Of a stretch of DNA of 64,000 nt, positions 35,072-46,659 are shown in pieces. Made by a program: the position numbers and the translations under genes. The stretch comes from Nilaparvata lugens (lineage: Eukaryota > Arthropoda > Insecta > Hemiptera > Delphacidae). Under the pieces are notes generated by a model. The model was not told the origin of the DNA. It saw nothing but the letters and a program-made list of their open reading frames with translations, and did not search any database. Position 1 is the stretch's first letter; every line of letters begins with the position of its first letter. The stretch spans positions 35,959,013 to 36,023,012 of the forward strand of contig NC_052507.1 of assembly GCF_014356525.2 (NCBI RefSeq), given 5' to 3'.

Positions 35072-36859
35072 GACCGAGCGAATGAGGTCTAACATTCAAG
35101 TCGACGGTTTTACATTTCTCTTCATGTTAATAGGTTTATATTTTTGTTTATATTTGTGCCGAGCACTATTTTTAATTCAGGCCTTTTCCCAAGTTATAAT
35201 AGTAAATTTAATACGCGATAGACTAGAGCCATTATTGTAAGTGAGTTAGCGAAATAAATTATTTTCTCTCTCTATTATGAACGACCATGACTTCGAGTTT
35301 CCCATGATAGATATTTAAAAATTGTGGCTCCGAGTCGTCGAGGAATGTAGATTATGGAATTATCTCTAAAACTCAGCCTTCGTGTCGCGACATAGAGTGC
35401 GATAAGTTGGAAAACAGCAAGCATTGAAATTATAACAAACTACCGATTTTGCAGTTACTATTTGGTCCAAAGGCTCTAGAAGCCACGCGACGATTGGTCA
35501 AATTGATTCCCTTCGCCCAATAGGAGACCTGTTTCTAAATACAGTAGTGGGGGGATTCCCCAGTCGCGAGACCAGATTACGTTTTGGAGGACACTTTGCT
35601 AGGAGCACTACGAGAGTAAAGATGTAGTCACTATGTTTCCCCCTTTTTGGGCAAGTTTATAAGTTTATATAATTAGTTAATGTAGGAGCTAGTTTTATTT
35701 TTATTAAAGTTTAAATTTTCTAGTAGTTCCATGTCCTGAAAGGTTTAATTGTGTTTCTTCTTCATGTACGAATAATTGTTTCTTCAAATAACCGCTAAGG
35801 TACGTAAAATAAGGTTAAAATATAATTTAGGGAATTTAATTGATTGAAACTTCAATCAAAGAGTATTTTATCAACAAAGCCTGTTAATTTTCAAGTTAAT
35901 AATATTGATTGAGAATAATCCTTCTGATTTTATTAGTGATGGAAGATACTTATAAATTTTTTCTAAAGAAGTATAGAAAGTTTTCAGTTAGGTTACATTT
36001 GAGTTATTGTTTCTGCAGATATATTATCGTAGAGTATTGCTGAAAGTCAGGAAGATAGCCTTTAAATTGGAATGAAATTTTTAAGATTATGTTCATATTG
36101 ATTTGCCAAATCTCTCCCAGATTATATAGCTCTGAAAGAAATGAGATCACTCGGAACTCTCTATCTAATGAGTACTTTGTTATAATTTTTCAAAAATGAG
36201 TAAAATTTGAAGAAAAAATCAATTTTGATGAATTTTAGTTTTTAATCAACAATATCTTCCGATTGTTACAATTTAGATGTATATTTCAAAATCCCTTTAG
36301 GTGTATTTTTGTGCTATACAATCTGAGATCAGGTAGAGCGCTCTATGTCATATAGATTTCCAGGTACACCTGACAACAATGCTCCTTGTATTGTGGAAAA
36401 TACCTAATTTTCAGCTTCGACCATCATCACCATCTACTTTGTCCTCACATTGATATTTTGCACAATGACATAAGTTCATGGGTAAGAATCACCCGTTTGA
36501 TGCACTTCATTTCAGTATTTCCTAGTAGTGGCACGCTTAAGGACACCTCAAGGATCAAAATTTCAAACACTTATAATTTACTTTTGACACAATGCTCAGA
36601 TCTCATCGTACTACACCTCATTCTTCTCGGCTCGCCAAGGCGGTTCAAAATCATGCATTAACAGTCAAATTCGGTCAAAAATAGAAAATTTGTTGTTGAG
36701 TGTAGGCACTTAAGTCCATATTCAATACATAAAAAATGGCCAATTTCTATATTCAAAGCTATGTATCTCGGTAACCCCTTATTATAAAAATTATTACATG
36801 ATCTTGAAATGTACAATAGAGTTTTCTATTTCATCAGCTGTAAACAATTCATGAAAAAA

Positions 36860-37990
36860 TATTTATTCATTTATTTATTTACATAAATATATACATGGGG
36901 TCAACAGGTTAAACCCTTATATGTCTCCTTCAAACATTACAACATTCTTCATTCAAAAAATTAGATTGAAAATAAACATAAAGCTGAGAATAAAACAAGA
37001 GAAAAATAAAATAAGAACAAAATAAATTATGTAACAAAAAAAGCGTCTTAACAAAAGAAATATGTGTTTTTTATTTAAAAAAAAAATTCTTTCTTATAGC
37101 TAGGATTCCTATCTATCCTGAATCTATCTAATCCTATCCATTGCCGAAACTACTTTCCAAGATGAAATATGGGAGGTGGGAAAATATGCACTTAAAATAT
37201 CTTACATGGGTACAAACCATGCAATACAGAAATAAATAACAAAGAATCATGTGGGCACTGAGAAGAAAAAAAATCATAAAAAGAGAGAAAGAAAAATGTC
37301 ATACGGAAACCTGGCTACAAATATCTATCCCAAATTAAGCCCTTCAGAGTGTTGCGGAATCTGCCACGAGAGCACCCAAAGACGTCTAGGCGCCCAGAAA
37401 AGAGATTGAAAAGCCTTTGGATTTTATTAATTGGAGAGTTATAATGACTCTCTGTTCTGGAGCGTGTTACAAGAAAAGAAAATGAAGAACGACGAGCTAT
37501 GGATGATATGTAGATATTATGTTTAGAAAGTAAATAAGCGGAATCTATTTCATTGTTAAGTAAGTTGTAAAGGAAAATAAGGGATCTGACATCCCTCCTT
37601 GATTTTAATATTTCAATTCCAAATATACACCTCAGCGTATCAGTTGGGATATCAAATGGACAGTAGACAGTAAAATTCTTGTAATACATATATCTCAGAA
37701 ATTTGTTTTGTAAACGCACCAGAATGAGAATTTGGCCATTGCAATATGGATTCCAGATCTCATAGGCATATTCTAGGAGATTTCTAACTAGTGACTTGTA
37801 TAAGAATAAGAGAGGGGCAACATCACTAAATGGTGAGCATGTACTTAAGATGAAACCCATCTGCTGATTAGCCCTACTGCATATGAAGTCCACATGACAA
37901 TTAAAAGTAAAATCACTGGTAAACACTACACCGAGATCCCTGAAAGTTTTCATCTCTTCCAAAGGGGTGCCACCAATATTATATATATTT
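36860..37990 (-). mobile_element. 5'-truncated LINE insertion
   Basis: A minus-strand 3' fragment: the RT C-terminus (see the 37315 entry), then a 3' UTR, ending in an AAATAAATAAATGAAT tail at 36860-36880. Truncation near 37990 and the tail are typical of target-primed reverse transcription. Confidence 0.7.
37315..37962 (-). pseudogene. C-terminal part of LINE reverse transcriptase
   Basis: 215 codons are open, plus a few upstream (…NIGGTPLEEMKTFRDLGV). FRDLGVVFTSDFTFNCHVD, NLLEYAYEIWNPY and RLQNKFLRYMYY are the conserved blocks after the RT palm in Jockey/CR1-like ORF2 proteins. The FADD box is missing because the copy begins downstream of it. The normal-looking C-terminus (GRFRNTLKGLIWDRYL) and unbroken frame suggest a fairly recent insertion. 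Confidence 0.8.
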
Positions 37991-38840
37991 TCATAATATG
38001 TTCATAAAGTGAGATTTGATTGTTGAAAAAAATCCGGAAATTGTAGATATTTTTCTCATATTAACGGTTTTGGCAGTTCTATGATAGCGAAAAGTGATTC
38101 AAGATAGATTTTAGGCAACTGAGCTCGTAGAGGATGAATTTATCTACAATTATTTGTAATCAATCGTAAGTTTCTATGATGTATCAGACTCGTTTTAGAA
38201 ACTCTTGATCAACACAGTAAAATTACGAAAAAAATGTAAAAACTGAAATCGCCATTTTTAAAATTTTAACTTCCAAATTGTTTTGGAATCGAAAGTATTA
38301 TTTATTGGAGTGGGTAGAGGGGGACAATTTTCACATTCTCACTAGATTTGGAAATTTTATCAGAAGTATTTCACAAGACATGCAACTTTGAATATAGAAA
38401 TTGGTCATTTTTTGTGTATTGGAATATGGGCTTAAGTACACTCAACAATAAATTTCCCATTTTCGACCGAATTTGACTTATTATGCATGATTTTGAACCG
38501 CCGTGACGAGCCGAGAAGGATGAAGTGTAGTACGATGAAATCTGAGCATTGTGTCAAAAGTTATGTGTTTGAAATTTTGATCCTTGAGTTGTCCTTAAGC
38601 GCGCCTCTCCACTAGGAAATACTGAAATGAAGTGTATCTTACGGGTGATTCTCATAGAACATAATCTCAAGAACTTATGTCGTTGTGCGAAATATCAATG
38701 TGAGGACAATGTAGTTGGTAATGATGCTTGAAGCTGAAAATCAGGTGTTTTTCACAATACAATAAGGAGCTTTGTTGTCAGTTGTACCTGGAATATGAGA
38801 TAGAGCGCTCTACCTGATCTCAGATTGTAGAGCACAAAAA

Positions 38841-40843
38841 GAGCTTCTTAAGTGACTACAATTCTATCTGGAGCTATTTTTACAATATCTTAACAGTTAC
38901 TAACTGGAATCACATCAATTTTGGACTTGTGGTATTCAAGTAACAGTCTTTCGAATAATTGAAGTCAGGTTGTGACTAGAAAGATACATCAACTCTAGTT
39001 CACAAGATTTGTCATCTTCATGGTTTAGTCTGAAACCTCTCGGGATATCCTTAAGGATTTGGTCTTGAAATTTCACCCTAAGCTAATTTTAGCAATCATT
39101 GATACTCATATCGTATTCATTCAATACCTGATAGATTTTTTAGGAAATGAAAATGGATTAAGTTTTTTTATATGGATATCTGCACTCCTTACAATACGAG
39201 GACCTCTTTTCCAGAGCTAGATTAATTAGTGTTAAACACATGTTGAGGAAATTATTGTAGTAAGAAAAAAATCTTTATTCCTAAGAAACGAAGAATCTGA
39301 CCTCTTATTCAATTCTAAATAACTAACTATCTAACCTTGACACGGGTCACAGAAGTAATGTAAATCTTCAAGAGTATCCAACAGTCTCACATAAAAATAC
39401 AGAGAGCCTGATTGAAAAATAAAAATAGCAATCTGCAGGAAATCAAAACTTGATATGCGAGACCTTTCACAAGAGTGATCTATATTCACGAAAAACACTA
39501 AACAGAATACTACACTAAATATGATAAAGATAATGATTATAATTCTGTTACTATTGCTTATTGCTCTCAAGATTGCTTATTGCTTCTCTTCAAACAAAAA
39601 AATAAAAAAAACTGGTATCAAATTAAAAAATTAAAATTAAAAAATTAGTTGGGAAAAACATCGGATGACCGATGTCTAGGTAAAACCATCGATAAGTGAA
39701 AAACATCGAACAGTAAACATCGATGTTAAAAACATCGATGTTTGATGTTGAAACATCGATGTTTTTAAACATCGATGTATCGATACCCATCCCTACTTCA
39801 AACCAGTGCATTAGTGGGAGAACCAAATCAAAAAACCAGTTCTGCGACACTAATTGTACAGGTAAGATCTCTTCAATTGTCTTTGGGGTGTCAGCAACAC
39901 CCCACGCGACAACTAAAGTAACTTTTTGTTAAGTTACTGACACATGAAAACAGTATGTAACAATTGCCTAAGCTGGGTGAATGATGTTGATGCAAATAAA
40001 ATGTAAGTTGAACATGGTCTAGATTTACTTTTCCTCATATTTTACATCAATTTTCAGATCAATATGAAGTTACCTATTTAGTAAAAATTTCTGTTACACT
40101 TTCTCGCATAATATATGAATTGGTCATATTCGGATATGAGCTGCCATGTCATGGAGAGCATGATTGGATTGAAATTCATGGGATTAATTTAGTATTATTC
40201 ATATTCAATGCAGTAAAACATTGAAAACAAGAAAAACATTATTCTGAATATATATTTTTTACGAAACTTGTACAAATACAGCTTGACTCGAAATCTGGTA
40301 ATCTTTTATTTAAAAATCTGATAATTATAAACTAAATTTTGAAATCACATGAGTGTAAGCACAATGATATCAGGGAAGTCCATTTTATTGTTTGAAAATA
40401 GTTTCTTCCCTTGGTAACAAAAAAGAAAGCAGTTATGAAATTTCTCATTTGGGGTGTTCTGAACACCCCATGCGAGCACTTGTGTTTCAAAAAGCTGCGC
40501 GACCACTTAAGGGTTAAATTATTTTCTATGTGTCTACTAATTTTATTTAATTAAAGGTAAAAACTATCTACAAGATGAATCTTATAAGGCAAACATTATT
40601 TTTACCTTAAAGTGAAATTTTCAATATTTTTTTCTTTTATTGTGTTATAAAGTGTCTTGTTTTATTTGGTGATAAATTCATAATTCTAGTTGATACTCGT
40701 TTTTGGACTTGTATTTGTAGGTAAATCAAATCATAAACTCTGGAATGTTCATTTTTAATTAAGGTTCTGAGCAGTTTTGGGCGAATGCCCGTTATTTACA
40801 CTTGGATTGCGTCCTAAAGTTCATAAATAATCTCTATCTCTTC
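38841..40843. other. Non-coding stretch with ATCGAT cluster
   Basis: No gene is seen. 39689-39790 is dense in ATCGAT palindromes (see separate entry); the rest is AT-rich and featureless. Confidence 0.45.
39689..39799 (-). repeat. CATCGATG palindrome cluster, hAT-like end
   Basis: CATCGATG occurs at 39718, 39733, 39754 and 39770, with partial copies either side. On the minus strand the block opens TAGGGATGGGTATCGAT, which resembles hAT-type termini followed by subterminal repeats. The opposite terminus was not found. Confidence 0.45.
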
Positions 40844-41320
40844 TCTATAGTTATAAAAGGCTAAGCCCCGACAGACTGAAATCACACCACAGCCCAAACT
40901 ACTGAGCCTAAAAACTTGAAATTTTGCACGAGTGTTTATGGTAGCCTGAAAACATCCACTAAGAAAGGATTTTCAGAAATTTTCCCCCCTGAGGGAGCTA
41001 GGGCCCCCCCAAAATTTTGTACTTTTTAACCGCTCATTGCACAGCAAAGTCATAAGGAACTTTTTTCTTCAGCTACGAAAAAAAATTAGATCTATGCAGA
41101 AAAATTTCGATCAGGAGCACAGGGGGGTCCAGGAGAGGGCATTTTTCGAAAATTTTGATGTAAAATCACACTACAGCTCAAACTAATTGTCCTACAGACT
41201 CCCAAACTTTGCACAAATATTCTTCAAACATGCTAGACGCGCACTAAGAACGGATTTTGAGATATATTGCCTCTAAGGGTTTCAAAGGATGAGAAAGGAT
41301 CCTATTAAATAAGGTTATGA
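40844..41320 (+). mobile_element. Helitron-like 5' portion
   Basis: It begins TCTATAGTTATAAAAGGC (40844), like the 5' ends at 42321 and 60712. It continues with the family phrase in which a GAGGGAGCTAGG block and GCACTAAGAACGGATTTTG appear (the latter also at about 4365). No 3' terminus was assigned. Confidence 0.4.
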
Positions 41321-42320
41321 ACATGGTAAGGTGAGTGCCATATGGAAATGAAATAATTTATTTATTGACATGTGATATTCGAACATATGTTGTAATCATT
41401 GGAAATAACAAAATAATATGATAGAAATTCAAGAAAGAACATCTGTTCTGTTATTGCTTTCTACCTGATTCCACTCAACCTCAATAATATTGTTCTGATA
41501 ATTGATAAATATGTTTAATATTATTATTTATATAATAAAAGTATTGTTTTGATAATCAATAATTTTTTCACAAACTCTATAATAATATGGCGAATGTGAA
41601 ACAGCTGCATCAAAGAAATTATGTCAACAACATATGTTTAGGAAAACCATAGTTTCGAACTTCATTTTCCTGATGCAATGTATAGGCCCAATGTATGGAT
41701 TATTAATTTTTTAGCTAGAACAGTTTTTTGAAACTGCTAAATAAACGTCTACAGTTTTATCAATGCTGTATCGGCAATACAAAAACGCATGCAGTTAATA
41801 TGTCTTTAAATAAAGGTGTTGACATTCACATGAATTAATTATTCTCTACCATTTTTATTTTATTACAATTTCAAAATTATTCGAGCCATGATAGAATTAT
41901 CGACTCACTGTAGAGTCAGTCGAAAATTTTAATATTGAAATGAGGGGTATTTTGGCAAGCTGAACAAAAAATAAGATCCTATGCACCTTTTCGATATTTT
42001 CTCAAATGAAAAATGAGTTTTGTGGGTTGTCAAAACTCCCCCTGAAAGGGAAACTATTCAACTTATCCTATCTTTTAGTGAATTAACAATGATTTCTGCG
42101 TTGAATAACATGTTTCTTGCCAACAAGAATTGAACTCTCTAAATGGAGGTAGAATGATAAGGTTGACAACTTTCAGTTCTGTTGTTTTAACATTTTTTTT
42201 TTAAATCACTTTCAAAAAGTTCATGTAGTACCTACTATTGTGTTCGAGAAACTTCTGGGGCTATCATAGTTTCACAACTATTCTGTTCCACACTCCTATC
42301 TCTTGCAGTCGTTAACCATA

Positions 42321-42556
42321 TCTATAATAAAATAAAGAGTTGGCTTATACACGTACGGGATAGAAAAATTATGTTTGACGCATTATCACGTCTGAACTAC
42401 TAGACTAATCAACTTGAACTTTTGAATATAGGCTAGATTCTTAATTGATCAAGGATGGTTATAGGCCTATTTTCAATTCTTCAAAATTTCATTACGTCAA
42501 GTTTTCAGAATATCAATTTTGAAAATAGATCCTCGCGAAGCACGGGTTCCTGCTAG
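42321..42556 (+). mobile_element. Short non-autonomous Helitron, both ends present
   Basis: It starts TCTATAATAAAATAAAG after an A (42320) and ends with a hairpin-forming CCTCGCGAAGCACGGG and then CTGCTAG, followed by T (42557). A|TC...CTAG|T without target duplication is the Helitron insertion signature. At 236 bp it carries no gene. It sits within copy B's insert. Confidence 0.75.
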
Positions 42557-43770
42557 TAAATAAAATAAATGTTGGCTAGCGCACAAGTTTCCAACAATAC
42601 TAGCCGAGCTACTATATGAAAAATTATATTTGATTTCGCAAACCAAACGAAAAATATCATATAAGTTAGCATCATTTCAATCTGAATTATTCTTTTTCTA
42701 AGAGTATTATATCAATTTATATAAGAGTTAACATCATAATTAATGAAGTATTCATTTTCTAAAAGCATTATATTAATTTATTACGGGTGTTTTCATAAAT
42801 GTTGCATTGTATATTAATGACACTCTGGCAAGTAAATTTGTTTTAAATCTGTTAAATTTTAAGAATGAAATCAGAACGTCAAGATAAAATCTAAATTGAA
42901 TAACAGAATAAACTCCTGTTTTAGCTTTTGATGAATTGTAGGAAGAGTTAGAAATTAATGCTGTAATACATTTATTTACAGCGGTTCATGTGTGTCCCCA
43001 AACCAACTTCTTGTACTACCACCCCTTTGGTTCCGCAACTTTATGTAACACCGCTTCAAGACACCCGTTCAGACGACAGGTCTAGGGACGTAAGAGGACG
43101 TCGCCGTCAAGCCAAATTCAACCAGTAAAAGTTCACCGCCAAAAACAAGGTACTGTAACCCCGACGATAAAGCAACGTACAGACCAACGAAAGTGCAGTG
43201 TAGTGAAACAAAGGTTCATTCGAGAATGTCAATCAAAAGTGGGGATTCAAAATTATTATGAAATGGGTTATATGGGTTACTATCGACGAAACTTGGGTTC
43301 AACGGGCTTTTCTTTCTTGAGTAATTCCATGTTGAAATTAACTTGTTATTTGATGACTGATATTGTTTGGTTTTGTGACGTATTGCTATCTAATCGGGGA
43401 TAGTAATGCGCCCCCGAATCAGATGAAGAATGTCACCAAAGTAACATGAAATTGTTGTTTCTGTTGTTCGTTTTTAGTTGCTAATGTTTATTGAAGCTGT
43501 TTGTATTTTTCAATTATTTCAAATTGTAGTGTTATTCTATAGTATGAACCTATTAAATCAGGCATGGCAAGATTAATTGAAGTTTTCTTGACTCTAGCCC
43601 GTTCACCTGCATGAATTAGGTATAGACTCAGGTATTTTCTAGATGTGTCGGCCTATTTCTAAATTCTAAATTTTATTCAAAATTATCTTCTTTATCATCT
43701 TTAAAAAAGTCAGGCACACAACTGCGCCACTGCTGCTGAATGTTTGGCGGAAGGCACACAACTGCGCCGA

Positions 43771-45047
43771 CTCTGCTACAGAGCATTTTATATCTCTGAA
43801 ATTCAAATTAAAAAAAAAAAATCAAATTTTCTAACTCATTCTAATTAGTAAGGATTAATTTTTCTGAGTCGATACTTAATAATTCATTCTGTGAACGTGT
43901 TAACTGTCAATATTTTGGGTTTGGAGTTGAATGAATAATTTATAGTTGCTACTCCAATTTTTCTGAAGTTTAAATAATTGTAGATGAAATAGGAATGTTA
44001 TTCAGTTCAGTAAATCCATTAAAGTGAAAATATTTTGAAGTGCTTGAAGATAAAGTCAGGTATCATTGAAGCTTAAGTTGAAAGTATTCTAAAACTTTAT
44101 ATTGAAATTGATTATTGACAAATTAAAGGTTTAACATTAGAATAAAAATGAGTAGAAGAAACTAGGATATGTGAGAAACAACTGATTCTAAGTGCTGAAT
44201 AAATTTTTTGCATTCTGTAATTCCGTGAATGATAATAGAAATTATTGTGATGTCAACGTACGTATTCTGGTCTCACGCATCAGGTACTGGAGTATCATCA
44301 TAGTATAGTAGTTGTGAAAGTGAATATTGAGATTTTAAAGGTCAACCCAAGTAAATTAGGAAAATTCGGAAATCATTATGGGAGAATGTTTGAGGAAAAT
44401 AGGGAAATTTTTTGAAAAGCTTAGGTAAATCAAAGGTAATCAGGGAATAAATAGGAAACTCTTTTTGTTAGTTATTGTTGATATGTAGTTTTGAAAAGTT
44501 GATGAGTAGTTTTGGCCTTGAGATGTTTAAACTAAATAATTGGGTATTGTAGATTAAAGTTGAAACGATAATCAAATCCTTGGGAATTTGTATAAAAATA
44601 AGTTGATTGAGATGAGGTTGTTAAGTCCCTTTATCAGTAATGTTTATTCTCGAAAAGGTGAATCAGTTTTATTATTGGAGATATTTTTTTTTAGGTGTGA
44701 TTTTTGCGGTAGGCATGCGTAGTGATAGTGTAAAGATCCGTTGTGTTGGTGACGTTTCCTGTAGGCTATGGGGAATTTTTTTGTTTAGTTGATACTCAAG
44801 ATTCAGAGGAGGACAAGGGGATGTCCTGCCTATGTGTGTTGTTGTTGAATTTAGGTAATCGGCGAAAGTGTAGGTCCGTGTCCAGAGAGAATGGAGCATT
44901 GCCCGAAAGCTGTCCATGTAACAAATCAAGGAATTTAGCTGTGACTAACCTTGCAAATTTGTACGGTGGAATTGTTTAATTTTAGCGAAAGTTTTAGTGA
45001 AATTTGATATGAATATTCCTTTTTGAATTTCGCGTCGACATTTATAT
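43771..45047. other. AT-rich stretch, nothing recognised
   Basis: No gene, tandem repeat or terminal structure is seen. The 85- and 78-codon frames near 44672-44979 lie antisense to each other and show no domain. Confidence 0.45.
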
Positions 45048-45946
45048 TGTGATGGATCTTTTGAGTAAATCTCATGAAAGGAGAGAATTAACTGGAAAAA
45101 AATTGTAATTACCCTTATAGAATGAAAGGTCTGCCAAACGAATAGTTAGCACCCGAGCTATAAGGCTTCCTTATCAACAGCTGAGTATAAGATAAGAGTA
45201 CCGTTTTGTACTACGCATTTTCTCCAAAGAATTATTTAATAAAATAATAATTATTTTGCAAATTAAGTACAAATCATTTATGAATTGCTCATTGAACTTT
45301 TGGAGGTTACACTTTTGTTTACAATTGATCAGATGTTTTGTAGCAGCTCAGACACAGCTGACTAATATTTCTATAAAATTCTTATTATATTTGAAACTGT
45401 TATGATTAATTTTGCTGCTCTTATCAATGAATATTCATGCTATGACCTAGTTCGTTACTACAACATTCGACATCATAATGTAATTTCGTGAGTAATAAAT
45501 AATTTTAACAATAATACATACATTTTATTTTTTTATTGAAATTCTTTATTCTTTTTCAATATTCCTCAATTTTAGAAATAATATTATAGCTTGCATTAAA
45601 ACCTGGCATGTCATTTATAATATTGAGCCAGTCAGCTGTGTCTGAGCTGCTACAAAACATCTGATCCATTGTAAACAAAAGTGTAACCTCCAAAAAGTTC
45701 AATGAGCAATTCATAAATGGTTTGTACTTATTGGCAAAATAATTAAAATTTTATTAACTAATTATTTGAAAAATGCATAGTACAAAACAGTAATCTTATC
45801 TTATACTCAGCTGTTGATAAGGGAGCCTTATCGCTCGGGTGCTAACTGTTTGTTTGGCAAACCTTCTATTTTATAAGGGTAATTATAATAATTTTTCTAG
45901 TTAATTCTCTCCTTTCATGAGATTTACTCAAAAGATTCATCACAGT
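45048..45946. mobile_element. Fold-back element with ~316-bp inverted arms
   Basis: The left arm (45048-45363) and right arm (45631-45946) are near-perfect inverted copies. Shared words include ATCTCATGAAAGGAGAGAAT, TTATCAACAGCTGAGTATAA and GTAGCAGCTCAGACACAGCT. The loop is about 267 bp of AT-rich sequence. No coding capacity. This is a long-arm MITE or fold-back element; arms this long could fold into a hairpin RNA if transcribed. Confidence 0.8.
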
Positions 45947-46263
45947 ATCAATAAATATGTGGTTTTTTGACAATTATTTCCCATTCAATATGAATAATTA
46001 CCACAATATCAACTTCTCAACTACACAAAAAGAAAAACAAAATTAACCTTTATACCTTTCCATACAAATTTCTCTCTACAACTGCAGTATTGGACTCCAA
46101 TACAATGGAGATTTTCTAAAATAATTTATCCAATTACTGTAATTTGCTAAATCAAATTAATAATTATAATAAGATGATTAAATTTAATAATTCTATCCAA
46201 TAATAATAATTCATTTTATAATGATATATTATTAGAATAAGATGAAACAATTAGTATCATCTG

Positions 46264-46354
46264 CAAAAAAAAAATGGTAGGAATGAGATTTGAACTTGGG
46301 TCCCACAGTGTGAGAAGCCACGGCCTAACCAACTTGGTCACCATGTGCTTGAAA
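46264..46354 (-). mobile_element. tRNA-derived SINE head or degenerate tRNA with Pol III terminator
   Basis: On the minus strand an A-box-like GTTGGTTAGGC (plus 46323-46334) and a B-box-like AGTTCAAATCTC (plus 46283-46297) lie at tRNA spacing. The tRNA-length stretch 46274-46344 is bounded by ATGGT and ACCAT, and a run of ten T (plus 46265-46274) follows directly, a Pol III stop. Anticodon and T stems do not pair well, so it is not a working tRNA. The sequence right of it (46360-46420) recurs at 49743-49804. Confidence 0.55.
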
Positions 46355-46436
46355 CAAAAGATGCGAAAAAGTATGAATATGAATTGCTGTATCCTCAAAG
46401 ACACATCCTTTCTGGATTGAGGTTAGTCTAAGGTTT

Positions 46437-46636
46437 TTTCAAATTACAAAAAAACCTGAGGTCTTATCAAAAATCGTTACACATACGTTTCTGCGCCTTG
46501 TTTCAAAGAACTCGCATACCAAATTCCATCCAAATCGGACAATAACTGCGACTGTAACTGCGGTACAAACAAACAAACAAACAGACAAAAACCGATCGAG
46601 TCGAAACTAAGACCTCAGCTTCGCTTCGGTCAATAA
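46437..46636. repeat. Dispersed ~200-bp repeat, copy 1
   Basis: It runs from TTACAAAAAAACCTGAGG to CTTCGCTTCGGTCAATAA. GAGGTCTTA near the start is inverted as TAAGACCTC near the end. An (ACAA)n stretch lies inside. Copies 2 and 3 are at 49578 and 49849. The last part repeats CTTCG. Class is unknown. Confidence 0.75.
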
Positions 46637-46659
46637 ATTTGAATTTAATTGTGTTTTTT

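Larger units (their letters stand above)
36306..38840. mobile_element. Element with ~450-bp terminal inverted repeats
   Basis: 36306-36765 and 38390-38840 are inverted copies sharing TTTTTGTGCT(A/C)TACAATC, GATCAGGTAGAGCGCTCTAT and the stretch around GGTGATGATG/TTGAAGCTGAAAAT. Weak similarity may continue outward. No transposase is coded. The centre holds a minus-strand LINE fragment inserted later. It may be a non-autonomous fold-back type element; superfamily is unknown. Confidence 0.65.
35155..43718 (+). mobile_element. TG...CA element, copy B (inverted relative to copy A), interrupted
   Basis: 35155-36095 matches the reverse complement of 11245-12189, and 42905-43718 matches the reverse complement of 8180-8946 plus 10967-11030. 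Ends are TGTGCC and GGCACA as in copy A. Between the two pieces lie 6.8 kb of unrelated repeats where copy A has about 215 bp, so an insertion with loss of element sequence occurred. No target duplication is visible (TATT versus CAAC), so one end may be rearranged. A 16-bp word GGCACACAACTGCGCC is repeated at 43713 and 43753. Confidence 0.65.

Noticed and set aside
46274..46344. Functional tRNA gene on the minus strand
   Set aside because: Length and boxes fit, but acceptor, anticodon and T stems mispair, so a SINE or degenerate tRNA is more likely.
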